Shown piece after piece: positions 11,158-20,737 of a stretch of DNA of 64,000 nucleotides. Numbering within the stretch: the first letter of the stretch is position 1; each line of letters starts with the position of its first letter. The position numbers and the translations under genes are program-made. The notes below the pieces were generated by a model, which saw only the letters and a list, made by a program, of their open reading frames with translations, did not search any database and was not told the DNA's origin. The DNA is from Listeria booriae (GTDB lineage: Bacteria > Bacillota > Bacilli > Lactobacillales > Listeriaceae), in NCBI RefSeq assembly GCF_000766865.1, contig NZ_JNFA01000030.1, forward strand, positions 1 to 64,000. The letters run 5' to 3'.

Positions 11158-12171
11158 TCATTCAAATCCCTTCACTACTAGTTTTCCGATGGATTTGCCG
11201 GATTCGATGATGCGGTGTGCTTCTTTGATTGTCGCGGCGTTCATCGGCTGGAGCGTTTGGTTCCATGTCGATTTTAAAAAACCATTTTCGAAAAGATGGG
11301 CGGCTTTTGTTAGGATGTCGTGTTGTCTTACTTTGTCCGGTGTATCGTATTTGGAGCGGGTAAACATGAATTCGTAGCTTACCGTCACGCTTTTGTCTTT
11401 GATAAGGCTCATTGTTACTGGTTTTTCAAGTTCTACGATAGAGCAAATATGACCTTCTGGCGCGATAATTTCCTGCATCGTGTCCCAATAGGCGTCTGTG
11501 TTATGTAGGCATAAAATATAGTCCACATTCGCAAAACCTAATGCTTTTAGTTGGGGCAAAAGGGCTTCGCGGTGGTTGATAATATGCGTCGCGCCTTGCT
11601 CTTTGCACCAGTTCACCGTCTCGTCTCGCGATGCCGTCGTGATGACTTCGAGTCCCGCCCAAACAGCGATTTGCGTCGCGATTGATCCGACCCCACCAGC
11701 ACCGTTGATAATCAAAATGGACTTGCCTGCGTCCGCATCAGGAATTAGTCGGATTCGGTCAAACAAGGCTTCCCATGCAGTAATAAGCGTGAGTGGCATG
11801 GCGGCGGCTTCTTCGATAGATAAGTTCTTCGGTTTTGGACCAGCTAAGCGTTCATCGACTAATTGGAATTCGGTGTAACTGCCTTGGCGCGTCACATCTC
11901 CTGCGTAATAAACTGCATCGCCGACTTGGAATAGTTCGACCTCTTCTCCGATTTCCGTAATAATTCCGACTGCGTCCCAACCTAATATTCTTGGCGTTGT
12001 TTCGACTTTGTCTTTTGGCGCGCGTTGTTTTGTATCGACTGGGTTGACAGAAATGGCTTGTACTTGAACAAGAATGTCGTGACCGCTTGGTTTTGGCGTT
12101 TCGAGCGTGACATCAAGGAAACTTTCTTCTGCTTCGATTGGCAAATATTTGTATAATCCTACTGCTTTCAT
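11158..12171 (-). CDS. Zinc-independent MDR-family quinone oxidoreductase
   Basis: Medium-chain dehydrogenase/reductase of 337 aa resembling the zinc-type alcohol dehydrogenase-like YogA/SA1988 group. The GroES-like domain lacks the structural zinc cysteines; the Rossmann fold carries IINGAGGVGSIATQIA for NADP(H). Probable reaction is NADPH-dependent reduction of quinones or reactive enals. GAGGTG lies 7 nt before the ATG. First gene of a three- or four-gene run with the RibD-like, nicotinamidase and DUF1648 genes. Confidence 0.85.
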   Translation of the reverse strand: MKAVGLYKYLPIEAEESFLDVTLETPKPSGHDILVQVQAISVNPVDTKQRAPKDKVETTPRILGWDAVGIITEIGEEVELFQVGDAVYYAGDVTRQGSYTEFQLVDERLAGPKPKNLSIEEAAAMPLTLITAWEALFDRIRLIPDADAGKSILIINGAGGVGSIATQIAVWAGLEVITTASRDETVNWCKEQGATHIINHREALLPQLKALGFANVDYILCLHNTDAYWDTMQEIIAPEGHICSIVELEKPVTMSLIKDKSVTVSYEFMFTRSKYDTPDKVRQHDILTKAAHLFENGFLKSTWNQTLQPMNAATIKEAHRIIESGKSIGKLVVKGFE

Positions 12172-12245
12172 TTTGCAACACCTCGTTGTTTATTATTCCC
12201 CGTCTTTTGAGAAATAATGCGTAAAATGCATATTTTTTTACATAA

Positions 12246-12291
12246 CAAAAAAAGAACATGAGGGATTATCAAAACTTTCATGTTCTTTTTA
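12246..12291 (-). terminator. Terminator of the pentitol operon
   Basis: Stem AAAAAGAACATGA / TCATGTTCTTTTT with T run on the minus strand, directly after the rpe stop at 12296. Confidence 0.9.
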
Positions 12292-12295
12292 AGTT

Positions 12296-12940
12296 TTATT
12301 TTTTCATGTTCGCAATGGCTTTGAGTGGGTTGGCGTGTTTGAAAAGGTATGAGCCTGCGACTAGGATGTCTACGCCTGCTTGTTTGGCGATTTCGGCGGT
12401 TTGTTCGTTGATTCCGCCGTCGACTTCGAGGAGGTAGTTATAGCTGTGTTGGTCGCGCCATTTTGCTAGTTTTTTAATGTTTTCGAGTGTTTCTGGGATG
12501 AATGATTGGCCTCCGAAACCTGGATTGACGGTCATTTGTAGGATGAGGTCGGCTTCTTGGAGCACCGCGGTCAGGCTTTCTGCTGGGGTGCCTGGATTTA
12601 GGACGACGCCTGCTTTGGCGCCTGTTTTCTTGATGGCTTGAAGTGTGGCATGGATGTGTGGGCAAGCCTCGATGTGGACGGAAATGATGGCGGCTCCAGC
12701 TTTTGCGAAGGCTTCGATGTATTTCTCTGGGTTGGCGAGCATGAGGTGGACATCGAGCGGGATTGGGCTTTTGGCGGCGATTTGGGCGACCATGTCGATT
12801 CCGAATGTGAGATTGGGGACGAAATGCCCGTCCATGACGTCAAAATGTAGATAGTCAGCGCCTGCTGCTGCCATTTTTTCGACTTCTGCGCCTAGGTTTA
12901 AGTAATCTGCGGCTAGTAGTGATGGTGCGACGGCGGTCAT
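12296..12940 (-). CDS. rpe: Ribulose-phosphate 3-epimerase
   Basis: Interconverts D-ribulose 5-phosphate and D-xylulose 5-phosphate. The 214-aa TIM-barrel shows [10 protein letters not shown], the metal-binding [20 protein letters not shown] and the phosphate-binding [10 protein letters not shown] and EVDGGIN motifs. The start ATG 12940 overlaps the tkt stop (ATGA) and has AAGGAG 8 nt upstream; an in-frame extension to 13195 encodes an Arg/His-rich shadow of tkt and is not real. Last gene of the pentitol operon; it is a second, clearly diverged homologue of the epimerase at 14998. Confidence 0.93.
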   Translation of the reverse strand: MTAVAPSLLAADYLNLGAEVEKMAAAGADYLHFDVMDGHFVPNLTFGIDMVAQIAAKSPIPLDVHLMLANPEKYIEAFAKAGAAIISVHIEACPHIHATLQAIKKTGAKAGVVLNPGTPAESLTAVLQEADLILQMTVNPGFGGQSFIPETLENIKKLAKWRDQHSYNYLLEVDGGINEQTAEIAKQAGVDILVAGSYLFKHANPLKAIANMKK

Positions 12941-14958
12941 GATTGGACTCCTTCTTTGGCAAGTAATGTGGCGACTTTTGCGGCGATGGTTGTTGCTGTG
13001 AGCCCATATGCTTTGAAAAGTTCTGCTGCTGGAGCGGAGTCGCCGAAGTGGTCGATGCCGATGTTTAAACCTGCTGGTCCAGTGATTTCTTGCCAGCCAA
13101 ATGTGGCGCCTGCTTCGATGGAAATGCGGGCTTTGGTATGGCTTGGCAGGACGCTTTCTTGGTATTCTGGTCGGCTTTTCGTGAAGCGATCCCAACTTGG
13201 AAGGCTGACAACGGATGTGTCGATGTTATACTCGGCGCGCAATTGTTGCTGGGTTTCAAGGGCTAGGGAAACTTCGGAACCTGTGGCGATTAGGACGGCT
13301 TCTGGTGTTGGTTGCTCGGCTGGTGAGACGGTGTATCCGCCTTGTTTGATGCCTTCGTCGATGCTGGATTGCTCATTCGCAAGGACTGGGAGGTCTTGGC
13401 GAGATAGAACTAGCGCGATGGGACCGTTTTGGTTTTCTGCTGCGAGCCTCCATGCTGCGCGGGTTTCTTTGGCATCGGCTGGACGGATGACGGAAAGTCC
13501 TGGCATTGCGCGCAATGATGCTAAGTGCTCGATTGGTTCGTGTGTGGGACCGTCTTCGCCAACTGCGATGCTGTCGTGTGTGAATACGTACGTGACGGGG
13601 AGCTTCATGAGCGCCGCCATGCGGATTGCTGGTCTTACGTAGTCGGAAAATACGAAAAAGGTTGCGCCGAATGGGTTTAGTCCGCCGTGCAAAGCCATGC
13701 CGTTCATCATGGCACCCATCGCGAATTCGCGGACGCCAAACCAGATGTTGCGCCCTGCTGGATTTTTAGCTGTGTAAGCGGGACTGCTAGTGATGAATGT
13801 TTTGTTGGAACCGCCAAGATCCGCGGAGCCGCCGAATAGTTCGGGAAGTGTTGTTGCTAAGGCGTTTATCATGTCGCCAGATGCGGTACGGGTAGCAATT
13901 TTTGCGGTTTCTTTGTTTTCGTATGTTGGAAATTCGGACTGCCAGTTGGCTGGAAGTTGTCCTGCGACGACGCGCTTGAATTCAGCGGCTAGGTCAGGAT
14001 GAGCTTTCGTGTAGTTGGCGAGTAGGTTTTCCCATTGGGATTCTTTTTGCGCGCCTGTTTCTGGATAGTTTTTCAAGTACGTTTTGACTTCTTCTGGGAC
14101 TGTGAATGGTTCGTGATTCCAGTCGTAAGCTTGTTTTGCAGCGGTAGCTTCGGTTGTTCCTAGTGGTGCTCCGTGACTTGCGGAACTGCCGGCTTTCGTG
14201 GGGGCGCCGTAACCGATGATTGTTTTGACTTCGATGAGCGTTGGTTTCGGACTGGATTTTGCTTCGGTCATTGCGGCTTGGATGGCCGTTAAATCGTTGC
14301 CGTCTTCTACGCGCAAAACTTGCCAGTTGTAGGCTTCAAAGCGTTTCTGGACATTTTCGCTGAAAGAAGCGCTGAGTTCGCCATCAAGTGAGATGTCGTT
14401 GGAATCATATAGCACGATTAGTTTGTTTAATTGAAGATGACCGGCTAGTGATGCGGCTTCTGAAGCCACACCTTCCATTAAGTCGCCATCGCCACAAATC
14501 GCATAGGTGAAATGGTCAACGATGCCGTAATCGGGTTGGTTATATTTCGCCGCCAGATGAGATTCGGCAAGTGCCATCCCTGCTGCCATCGCAATTCCTT
14601 GACCAAGCGGGCCACTTGTTGCGTCAACGCCTGCCGTGAAGCCATGTTCGGGGTGTCCCGGTGTGCGGCTTTCATATTGACGGAATTGTTTTAAATCGTT
14701 TATCCCTAGGTCGTAGCCAAATAAATGTGTCAGGCTATATAATAATGCCGATCCGTGTCCTGCCGCTAAAACAAAACGATCGCGGTTAAACCAGTTCGGA
14801 TTATTCGGGTTAAAATTCAGATGTTTCGCCCAAAGCATGTAAGCCATTGGTGCAGCTCCCATTGGCATTCCAGGGTGTCCTGAGTTGGCCTTTTCTATCA
14901 TATCGATGGATAATGTTCGGATTGTGTCTATGGTTTGTTGATCTAGTGTTTTTTTCAA
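12937..14958 (-). CDS. tkt: Transketolase
   Basis: Thiamine-diphosphate enzyme moving C2 units between pentose, hexose and tetrose phosphates. At 673 aa it is full length, with the N-terminal [15 protein letters not shown] signature, the ThDP-binding [13 protein letters not shown] region, and the pyrimidine-domain [22 protein letters not shown]. The start is taken as TTG 14958 because AGGAG stands 8 nt upstream (TTAGGAGTGAAACCA TTG) and the protein then begins [13 protein letters not shown] like the family; the ATG at 14991 has no ribosome binding site. It overlaps rpe by 4 nt. As part of the pentitol operon it provides pentose phosphate flux independent of housekeeping copies. Confidence 0.93.
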   Translation of the reverse strand: MKKTLDQQTIDTIRTLSIDMIEKANSGHPGMPMGAAPMAYMLWAKHLNFNPNNPNWFNRDRFVLAAGHGSALLYSLTHLFGYDLGINDLKQFRQYESRTPGHPEHGFTAGVDATSGPLGQGIAMAAGMALAESHLAAKYNQPDYGIVDHFTYAICGDGDLMEGVASEAASLAGHLQLNKLIVLYDSNDISLDGELSASFSENVQKRFEAYNWQVLRVEDGNDLTAIQAAMTEAKSSPKPTLIEVKTIIGYGAPTKAGSSASHGAPLGTTEATAAKQAYDWNHEPFTVPEEVKTYLKNYPETGAQKESQWENLLANYTKAHPDLAAEFKRVVAGQLPANWQSEFPTYENKETAKIATRTASGDMINALATTLPELFGGSADLGGSNKTFITSSPAYTAKNPAGRNIWFGVREFAMGAMMNGMALHGGLNPFGATFFVFSDYVRPAIRMAALMKLPVTYVFTHDSIAVGEDGPTHEPIEHLASLRAMPGLSVIRPADAKETRAAWRLAAENQNGPIALVLSRQDLPVLANEQSSIDEGIKQGGYTVSPAEQPTPEAVLIATGSEVSLALETQQQLRAEYNIDTSVVSLPSWDRFTKSRPEYQESVLPSHTKARISIEAGATFGWQEITGPAGLNIGIDHFGDSAPAAELFKAYGLTATTIAAKVATLLAKEGVQS

Positions 14959-14997
14959 TGGTTTCACTCCTAATTGTGATTTTTCGCACATGTTTAT

Positions 14998-15669
14998 TTA
15001 GCGTTTTACTTGAGACCAGATTTGAACAATGCGCTCGGAATAGGTTTTATTGTCATTGCGGTGGAATAACGCGGATGTTCCTAGTACAAATACGTCTGGT
15101 AAGCAATCGCTCATTTTGCCAATTGTTGTCGCATTTATATTGCCATCGACCTCGATAAGTGGCGCGTGGGCGGTGTTTTTCAGTAGCGTTTTTAGTTCAT
15201 GTAATTTCTCCAAAACGGCTTCTTGAAAATTCTGACCTGCAAAACCGGGATTTACTGTCATCATCAACACCATTTCCACATCATTTAAGTACGGTAAAAT
15301 GGCTTTTAGCGGCGTTTCTGGATTTAAAGCAATGGCTGGTTTGATGTGATAGCTACGGATTTTTTGAATCACTGCGGGGACATCTTCGCAAACTTCAACG
15401 TGAAAGGAGATATATTCTGGCTTTATTGGCGCAAAAAGGTCAATGTACTTGATAGGATTTATGGCTGCCAAGTGGATGTCTAATGGGATGTTTGTCGCGT
15501 TTTTTACTGTAGTTAGCCATTCCGGTCCGATTGCAAGGTTGTTCACATAAACACCGTCCATCACGTCGCAATGCAACATGTCCACGCCTGCTGCTTCTAG
15601 TTTCGCTAATTCATCGGCTACGTTTAATTGGTCTGCGCACATAATCGATGCTGCAATAAGTGTTGCCAT
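14998..15669 (-). CDS. Ribulose/allulose-phosphate 3-epimerase-like protein
   Basis: Second Rpe-family TIM-barrel of the operon (223 aa). Motifs are CADQLN, MLHCDVMDGVYVNNLAIGP, IHLAAINP, MMTVNPGFAGQNF and IEVDGNIN. The family also contains allulose-6-phosphate 3-epimerases, and the divergence from the other copy suggests a different pentulose or hexulose phosphate as substrate. ATG 15669 follows the transaldolase stop by one base (TGATATG), so translation is probably coupled; the in-frame extension into the transaldolase gene is ignored. Confidence 0.85.
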   Translation of the reverse strand: MATLIAASIMCADQLNVADELAKLEAAGVDMLHCDVMDGVYVNNLAIGPEWLTTVKNATNIPLDIHLAAINPIKYIDLFAPIKPEYISFHVEVCEDVPAVIQKIRSYHIKPAIALNPETPLKAILPYLNDVEMVLMMTVNPGFAGQNFQEAVLEKLHELKTLLKNTAHAPLIEVDGNINATTIGKMSDCLPDVFVLGTSALFHRNDNKTYSERIVQIWSQVKR

Positions 15670-15670
15670 A

Positions 15671-16324
15671 TCAGCTTTTTCCCCCTTTCGCATCTTGATT
15701 GAATACACGAATGCTGTCGGCGGCTAATTTGTTTTGCATAATCGCTTGCACGAGATCACTTGGAATCGTGACATCCGTTGCCCCAGCTAAAAGTGTGTCT
15801 GTTACTTGCGCTGTGTTTTTGAAACTCGCTCCGAGGATTTTAGTTGGTGCTTCAAGCTGTTTGAAAAGTTTCGCCGTGCTTGCTACAACTTGTTTGGCAT
15901 CCAATCCTTGATTCGCCATTCGGTTCACATAAGGCGCCACCCATTCGCAACCCGCCAAAGCCGCTAAGTAACTCTGTTCCACAGAAAAAATAGCTGTCGC
16001 TAAAATTTCAATGTCCGGCCGTTCTTGTTTCAGCTGTGTTATGACGCGGAATCCAATTTCATCGGCTGGGATTTTCAAAGCAATGCGCGTGTCTAACGAG
16101 AGAATCGTTTGCGCATCATCATATAGCACATCTTGCGTCTCGCCTGTCGCCTGAACAAAAAGACGTTGCTCATCGTGAAGGATCGATAATATTTCCCGGG
16201 AAATATCGGCGCGTGACTTCCCTTTTTCTTTTGCTAAAAGCGTCGGATTAGTTGTGACACCTGTTAACCAGTGAAAAGCTTGCATGGCTTCTATTTCTTT
16301 GACATTTGCTGTGTCTAAAAACAT
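15671..16324 (-). CDS. Transaldolase / fructose-6-phosphate aldolase family
   Basis: Small transaldolase-like enzyme (217 aa), the size of the MipB/TalC class. MFLDTANVKEIE and GVTTNPTLLAKE open the protein; the Schiff-base Lys is in RIALKIPADEIG, and ASFKNTAQV matches the family. It transfers dihydroxyacetone units in the non-oxidative pentose phosphate pathway or cleaves fructose 6-phosphate. ATG 16324 is preceded by GAGGTGGAG. Located between rpiB and the second epimerase in the pentitol operon. Confidence 0.9.
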   Translation of the reverse strand: MFLDTANVKEIEAMQAFHWLTGVTTNPTLLAKEKGKSRADISREILSILHDEQRLFVQATGETQDVLYDDAQTILSLDTRIALKIPADEIGFRVITQLKQERPDIEILATAIFSVEQSYLAALAGCEWVAPYVNRMANQGLDAKQVVASTAKLFKQLEAPTKILGASFKNTAQVTDTLLAGATDVTIPSDLVQAIMQNKLAADSIRVFNQDAKGGKS

Positions 16325-16334
16325 TGTCTCCACC

Positions 16335-16784
16335 TCACATTTCGTTTTTTTGTTCGAGTTCTGTAATCATTTGCAATCTGCGTTCGTGTCGTTCCCCGCC
16401 AAAAGTTGCGCCTAGCCATGTGTCGACAATTCGTAAAGCTAAGCCTTCGCCAACTACACGTTCCCCAAGGCATAAAATATTGCTGTTGTTATGTTCGCGT
16501 GTCGCTTGGGCGCTGAAACAATCAGAGACGACTGCCGCGCGGATTCCTGCTACTTTGTTGGCTGCAATAGACATGCCGATTCCAGTTCCACAGCATAAAA
16601 TGCCTAAGTCTGCTTCGCCGCTAATTACTTGATGCGCCACTTCTTCTGCGTAGGATGGAAAATCAACACTATCATCACTATATGTGCCAATATCCGCTAC
16701 TTGTATATGTTGTTTCGTTAAATGTGCCACGATAGCGTCTTTTAACCTGCGGCCGCCATGGTCACATCCAATCGTTAATTTCAT
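16335..16784 (-). CDS. RpiB-type sugar-phosphate isomerase
   Basis: LacAB/RpiB family isomerase of 149 aa that would interconvert ribose 5-phosphate and ribulose 5-phosphate or a related aldose/ketose pair. It shows IGCDHGGRRLKD at the N-terminus and the catalytic Cys segment LGILCCGTGIGMSIAANK. ATG 16784 has GAGGGTG 8 nt upstream; the longer frame to 16799 has no site. Ten bases separate its stop from transaldolase. Confidence 0.9.
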   Translation of the reverse strand: MKLTIGCDHGGRRLKDAIVAHLTKQHIQVADIGTYSDDSVDFPSYAEEVAHQVISGEADLGILCCGTGIGMSIAANKVAGIRAAVVSDCFSAQATREHNNSNILCLGERVVGEGLALRIVDTWLGATFGGERHERRLQMITELEQKNEM

Positions 16785-16817
16785 GTTTTTCACCCTCATT
16801 CTAGATTTTTAACCCCT

Positions 16818-16964
16818 TTATCGCGTATAATGAGTAGCAACGAATCGAAAATGATACGCCAATATCACTTTTGATTCGCTGATTAGAGAGGATAGCGATA
16901 CGCTTGAACAGGCCTGCCAGCTTTGTTTTGTGTATTTGTTGTCCTTTTTTGTTGTTTTTAACAT
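16818..16964 (-). CDS. Small ORF (48 aa) inside the pentitol operon
   Basis: Unrecognised. It begins MLKTTKKDNKYTKQSWQACS and ends VATHYTR; no signal peptide or membrane span is evident. The reason to list it is its ribosome binding site, AAGGAGGA 7 nt before ATG 16964, stronger than that of most neighbours, and its position in the only wide gap (about 200 nt) of the operon, between a dehydrogenase and rpiB. It may be a real small protein, a coupling ORF, or the remnant of a lost gene. Confidence 0.4.
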   Translation of the reverse strand: MLKTTKKDNKYTKQSWQACSSVSLSSLISESKVILAYHFRFVATHYTR

Positions 16965-16982
16965 GTCGCCATCCTCCTTGTT

Positions 16983-18014
16983 TTATGATTTTACTAATAC
17001 TTTAATTTCGTTTCCTGCCATGACAGCTTCAAAACCTTCGCGCCACGCGTCTAACTCGTAGACTTTGGTAATCATTCGGTCGGTATCGATTTTGCCATTG
17101 GCTAGCAAATCTAGCGCGATGTGCCACGAACTTGGTTTTTGCGAACGGCTACCGATATATGTGATTTCCCGCTGAATAATCGATTCTTCGTCAATTGGAT
17201 TACATTTCTCAGCGAAAAGCCCGACTTGGCCGAATGTTCCTTTTTTGGCGGTGAGTGGTAGGCCTTGATTTACTGCGGGCACAGCGCCTGAGCAGTCAAA
17301 CACTTTATCTGCGCCATATCCGTCCGTCATTGAAAACACGACTTCTTCTAGATTTTCTTGCATCGTATCCACTGTTCGGTCCATTCCGAGTTCAGCAGCA
17401 AGTTCCAAACGGTCGCTATCCTTCGTAATCCCCGCCATAATCACCTTCGCGCCTTGCGCCTTCACGACTTGCGCTAACAATAATCCAATCGGTCCTGGTC
17501 CGAAAATCAGCACCACATCCGTCGGCTCAATCGTCGTTTTCTCAAGCGCCGCATGCACACAACAGGCCAGTGGCTCCGTAAGCGCCGCAGCTTGATAAGA
17601 AATCGAATCCGCCAACTTATGACAGCTCTCTTCCCGCGACAACACATACTCCGCAAAACTACCATCCGCCTGCGTCCCAATTCCGCGCCGATGCGAACAT
17701 AAATTATATTCCTTATCTAAGCAAAACTTGCATTTCCCGCATGTTTCGAATGTCGTTTCACTCGTCACACGATCACCAATTTTCAAGTCCTTCACGTCTG
17801 GTCCAACTGCTACCACCTCACCTGAAAACTCATGCCCCAGCGTCACTGGTGTTGTAGGATTGCCATATTCACCTTTAAACGTATGAATATCCGATCCGCA
17901 AATTCCTGTATAGGCCACCTTGATTTTGACACGATCACCATAAACCGCTGGCTCGACAACGTTTTCCAATGCCATTTTGTCAAATCCAGGTTCTTTTTTT
18001 ACTACTGCTTTCAC
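16983..18014 (-). CDS. Zinc-dependent polyol (phosphate) dehydrogenase
   Basis: MDR-family alcohol dehydrogenase of 343 aa, of the sorbitol/galactitol-1-phosphate dehydrogenase type. The catalytic zinc set is visible in GICGSDIHTF and LGHEFSGE, the four structural zinc cysteines in CGKCKFCLDKEYNLC, and the NAD site in IFGPGPIGLLLAQV. It should oxidise a pentitol phosphate delivered by the adjacent PTS to a pentulose phosphate. The start is GTG 18014 behind GAGGAG. Only 7 nt separate it from the second dehydrogenase. Confidence 0.9.
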   Translation of the reverse strand: MKAVVKKEPGFDKMALENVVEPAVYGDRVKIKVAYTGICGSDIHTFKGEYGNPTTPVTLGHEFSGEVVAVGPDVKDLKIGDRVTSETTFETCGKCKFCLDKEYNLCSHRRGIGTQADGSFAEYVLSREESCHKLADSISYQAAALTEPLACCVHAALEKTTIEPTDVVLIFGPGPIGLLLAQVVKAQGAKVIMAGITKDSDRLELAAELGMDRTVDTMQENLEEVVFSMTDGYGADKVFDCSGAVPAVNQGLPLTAKKGTFGQVGLFAEKCNPIDEESIIQREITYIGSRSQKPSSWHIALDLLANGKIDTDRMITKVYELDAWREGFEAVMAGNEIKVLVKS

Positions 18015-18021
18015 GCTTTTC

Positions 18022-19068
18022 TCACTCCTCTTGTGGTAAAATCATTACTTTGTTATAGTCTTCCTCGCGCCCTAGAATCATCGCGAACGCATCGCCAACT
18101 TCCTCGACTTTATAGCGATGGGAAATCAATGGCTTCAGCTGAATTCGACCTTGATTCACAAAAGCAATTGAAGTCGTCCACTCTTCACCTGGAAACGGCG
18201 CTGAATAAGAATTCCAAAAGCCCTTCAACGTCAACTCACGTCGGAAAATGTTCTCGAAAGCCTCTTCTGGAAGCAGTACATCCGCGTAAGCTATACCTAA
18301 ATAACCGATTTTGCCTTTCTTCTTCGTCACGCGCAAACATTGCTCTTGCGTCACTTTAGAACCTGCACATTCTAGCGCAATATCAGCACCACGCCCGCCA
18401 GTGTATTCCTGTACTTTTTCCGCAAGATTGTCTTCGCGGGGATTAATCGTGTAACGGCAACCAAATTTGCGCGCCTCGGCTAACTTCCCGTCACTAATAT
18501 CGACTGCGATAATGTCCTTCACACCTGCCAGTTGCAAGCATTGCACCACAAGAATCCCAATCGTTCCTATTCCAAAAACAACGACCGTATCGCCAAGTTC
18601 AGGCTTAATTCCAAGGACACCATGCATCGCCACAGCAAGCGGTTCCAACATCGCGCCTTCCTCAAAATCCATGTCGCCAATATCGATCACATTCGTCGCC
18701 TTCATCACAACATTCTCCGCAAAAGCCCCATGAAAATGCGAACCAACCATCCGATAATCCTCACATAAAGAAAACTCGCCAACCTTACAATACTCACACT
18801 TCCCACAAGGTACGAGCGGAATCCCAGCGACGCGACTTCCGACTTCGACATGCGCCACATCCGCGCCTTTTTCCACAATCACACCTGAAAATTCATGCCC
18901 CATCACGGCTGGCAATGGGTATTTCCACCGCGTCTGCATTTTGTGAATGTCCGAACCGCAAATCCCGGCCGCCATTACCTTAATCCGTACTTCATCCGCG
19001 CCACACACCGCTTGTTCCACCTGTTCCGCACGAATTTCATTATTTTCATATAAAACTGCTGCTCGCAT
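18022..19068 (-). CDS. Zinc-dependent polyol phosphate dehydrogenase (GatD-like)
   Basis: Second MDR dehydrogenase of the operon (348 aa). Catalytic zinc residues lie in GICGSDIHKM and MGHEFSGV, structural cysteines in CGKCEYCKVGEFSLC, the dinucleotide loop in VFGIGTIGILVVQC. Having two such enzymes fits a locus that handles two polyols (for example D-arabitol and xylitol) or two oxidation positions. From memory, the lmo2663/lmo2664 pair of L. monocytogenes is arranged the same way. ATG 19068 has AAGGAAG 8 nt upstream. Confidence 0.9.
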   Translation of the reverse strand: MRAAVLYENNEIRAEQVEQAVCGADEVRIKVMAAGICGSDIHKMQTRWKYPLPAVMGHEFSGVIVEKGADVAHVEVGSRVAGIPLVPCGKCEYCKVGEFSLCEDYRMVGSHFHGAFAENVVMKATNVIDIGDMDFEEGAMLEPLAVAMHGVLGIKPELGDTVVVFGIGTIGILVVQCLQLAGVKDIIAVDISDGKLAEARKFGCRYTINPREDNLAEKVQEYTGGRGADIALECAGSKVTQEQCLRVTKKKGKIGYLGIAYADVLLPEEAFENIFRRELTLKGFWNSYSAPFPGEEWTTSIAFVNQGRIQLKPLISHRYKVEEVGDAFAMILGREEDYNKVMILPQEE

Positions 19069-19092
19069 CACGTTAACTTCCTTTCAAAAAAC

Positions 19093-20373
19093 TTAATTTC
19101 CAAAAAGTGCTTGATAAGCTTCAGAGAATTTCAAAATCGCCCAGTTCAAGAAGTTCCCGCCTAAATCAAGACTCGATACTTGTGTCGCACCATCTGGCAT
19201 CTTAAAGTCTGCCCCGTTCATCATCGCCGTATGCACATCCGCGAAATTCGTCGCCATCAGAAGCGAGAACGCGATAACAATCGTACCGGTAATCAAAGAT
19301 TGAATAATATTCCCTTTCCGCGAAGCAACAATAAACGCAATGTAAAACGGAATCGTCGCCAAATCACCAAACGGCAAAACACGATTTCCTGGCAAAATGA
19401 CAGCTAAAAACAACGTAATCGGTACAAGCAAAAGCGCCGTAGACATAACCGCTGGATGCCCAACAGAAAGTGCAGCATCAAGCCCAATATACAACTCACG
19501 ACCTTTGAAACGAGATTTCATAAACTCGCGCGCAGCTTCCGAAACTGGAATCAAGCCTTCCATCAAGATTTTTACCATCCGTGGCATCAAGAGCATAACG
19601 GCCGCCATCGACATACCAATTTTCAAAATTTCGCCGACATCATAACCAGCAAGCAAACCAATCGCAACCCCTAGAATCAAGCCCATCATCATTGGTTCCC
19701 CGAAAATACCGAACCGTTTTTGAATCGACTCAGGGTCCGCATGTAATTTTCGTAGTCCTGGAATTTTTCCAACGACCCAACCGATCGGAATCCCTATCGC
19801 CCCGAATGCCGCCGTAGAACCAGTTGGCATCGAAATACCTTTTAGACCGTAAAAACGTTCCACCATCGGAGCCGTTTTATCCGCAATAATAAGTACCGCA
19901 ACTTCATACAAAATCGCACAAAGAATCGCGAACCACCAGTTACCGCCAGTGACAACATAGCCTGTCGCCCCAGCTGCAATAAAGTGCCAATAGTTCCAAA
20001 TATCAATATCCAACGTTTTTGTGATTTTAAAGAAAATTAATATTAAATTGACTATCAAACAAACCGGAATTAAAATCGCAGCGACCGGAGAAGCCCACGA
20101 AGCCGCAGCCGCAGAAGGCCACCCCGTATCAATAATCGTCAAGTTCAGCCCAAACCGTTCCACCATCTGTTGCGCGGCCGGACCAAGATTCGTTACTAAT
20201 AAATTAATGACCAAATTAATACCTACAAATCCAATACCAATCGTAATCCCCGAGCGAAATGCCTTTTTAAAACCTGTTCCGAAAATCATCCCGATAATAA
20301 TAATCGCAATCGGCAAAATAACCGTCGGCCCCAGATTCAACACATACTGTACACCATCTAACAGCTTATCCAT
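19093..20373 (-). CDS. gatC: PTS EIIC, galactitol family
   Basis: Membrane channel component of a Gat-family phosphotransferase system, 426 aa with about ten hydrophobic spans. Family features include the N-terminal VQYVLNLGPTVILP and GRELYIGLDAALSVGHPAV. With the EIIB and EIIA genes just upstream it forms a three-protein transporter; the flanking dehydrogenases and pentose phosphate enzymes argue for pentitols rather than galactitol. AAGGAGGAG precedes the ATG. Confidence 0.93.
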   Translation of the reverse strand: MDKLLDGVQYVLNLGPTVILPIAIIIIGMIFGTGFKKAFRSGITIGIGFVGINLVINLLVTNLGPAAQQMVERFGLNLTIIDTGWPSAAAASWASPVAAILIPVCLIVNLILIFFKITKTLDIDIWNYWHFIAAGATGYVVTGGNWWFAILCAILYEVAVLIIADKTAPMVERFYGLKGISMPTGSTAAFGAIGIPIGWVVGKIPGLRKLHADPESIQKRFGIFGEPMMMGLILGVAIGLLAGYDVGEILKIGMSMAAVMLLMPRMVKILMEGLIPVSEAAREFMKSRFKGRELYIGLDAALSVGHPAVMSTALLLVPITLFLAVILPGNRVLPFGDLATIPFYIAFIVASRKGNIIQSLITGTIVIAFSLLMATNFADVHTAMMNGADFKMPDGATQVSSLDLGGNFLNWAILKFSEAYQALFGN

Positions 20374-20407
20374 ACCCTTTTCTCCTCCTTAAAATGGCAG
20401 AACATCC

Positions 20408-20442
20408 GCTCTAGCACACGAAATTCCGTCCAGCGCTAGAGC
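20408..20442 (-). other. Intercistronic hairpin between gatB and gatC
   Basis: Perfect 8-bp inverted repeat GCTCTAGC / GCTAGAGC in the 85-nt gap, without a T run. Such a hairpin could stabilise or process the operon mRNA; function is inferred. Confidence 0.5.
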
Positions 20443-20458
20443 CCTCGTTCCTCTCTCT

Positions 20459-20737
20459 TTACTTCAAATGCTTCAAAATTTCCTCATCCAATTCTTCCAT
20501 ACCAATCCCCGAAATATACGCTGTTGCAATCAATGTCGGCACACTATACGTCGTTGGCAAAATCGTTGTAGACACGATTAAGTCCGCTCCTTCTTGCAAT
20601 GACGCTGCCTCGGCAATCTTAATTTGGCGAACATCTGCATCGATGCCATTGTCCTTCAACAAGTTCTCCACACGATTCATAACTACCGTCGACGTTGCAA
20701 TTCCTGCTCCACATGCTACCAATACTTTTTTACTCAT
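20459..20737 (-). CDS. gatB: PTS EIIB, galactitol family
   Basis: Cytosolic phosphocarrier of 92 aa. The active-site Cys lies in VLVACGAGIATSTVV and the rest matches GatB-type EIIB (length, DVRQIKIAEA). It accepts phosphate from the EIIA just upstream and passes it to the polyol bound by EIIC. The ATG overlaps the EIIA stop (ATGA), so the two are translationally coupled. Confidence 0.93.
   Translation of the reverse strand: MSKKVLVACGAGIATSTVVMNRVENLLKDNGIDADVRQIKIAEAASLQEGADLIVSTTILPTTYSVPTLIATAYISGIGMEELDEEILKHLK

Noticed and set aside
12941-13195. N-terminal extension of the rpe reading frame (85 residues)
   Set aside because: Arg/His/Pro-rich composition and complete overlap with tkt; the true start overlaps the tkt stop.
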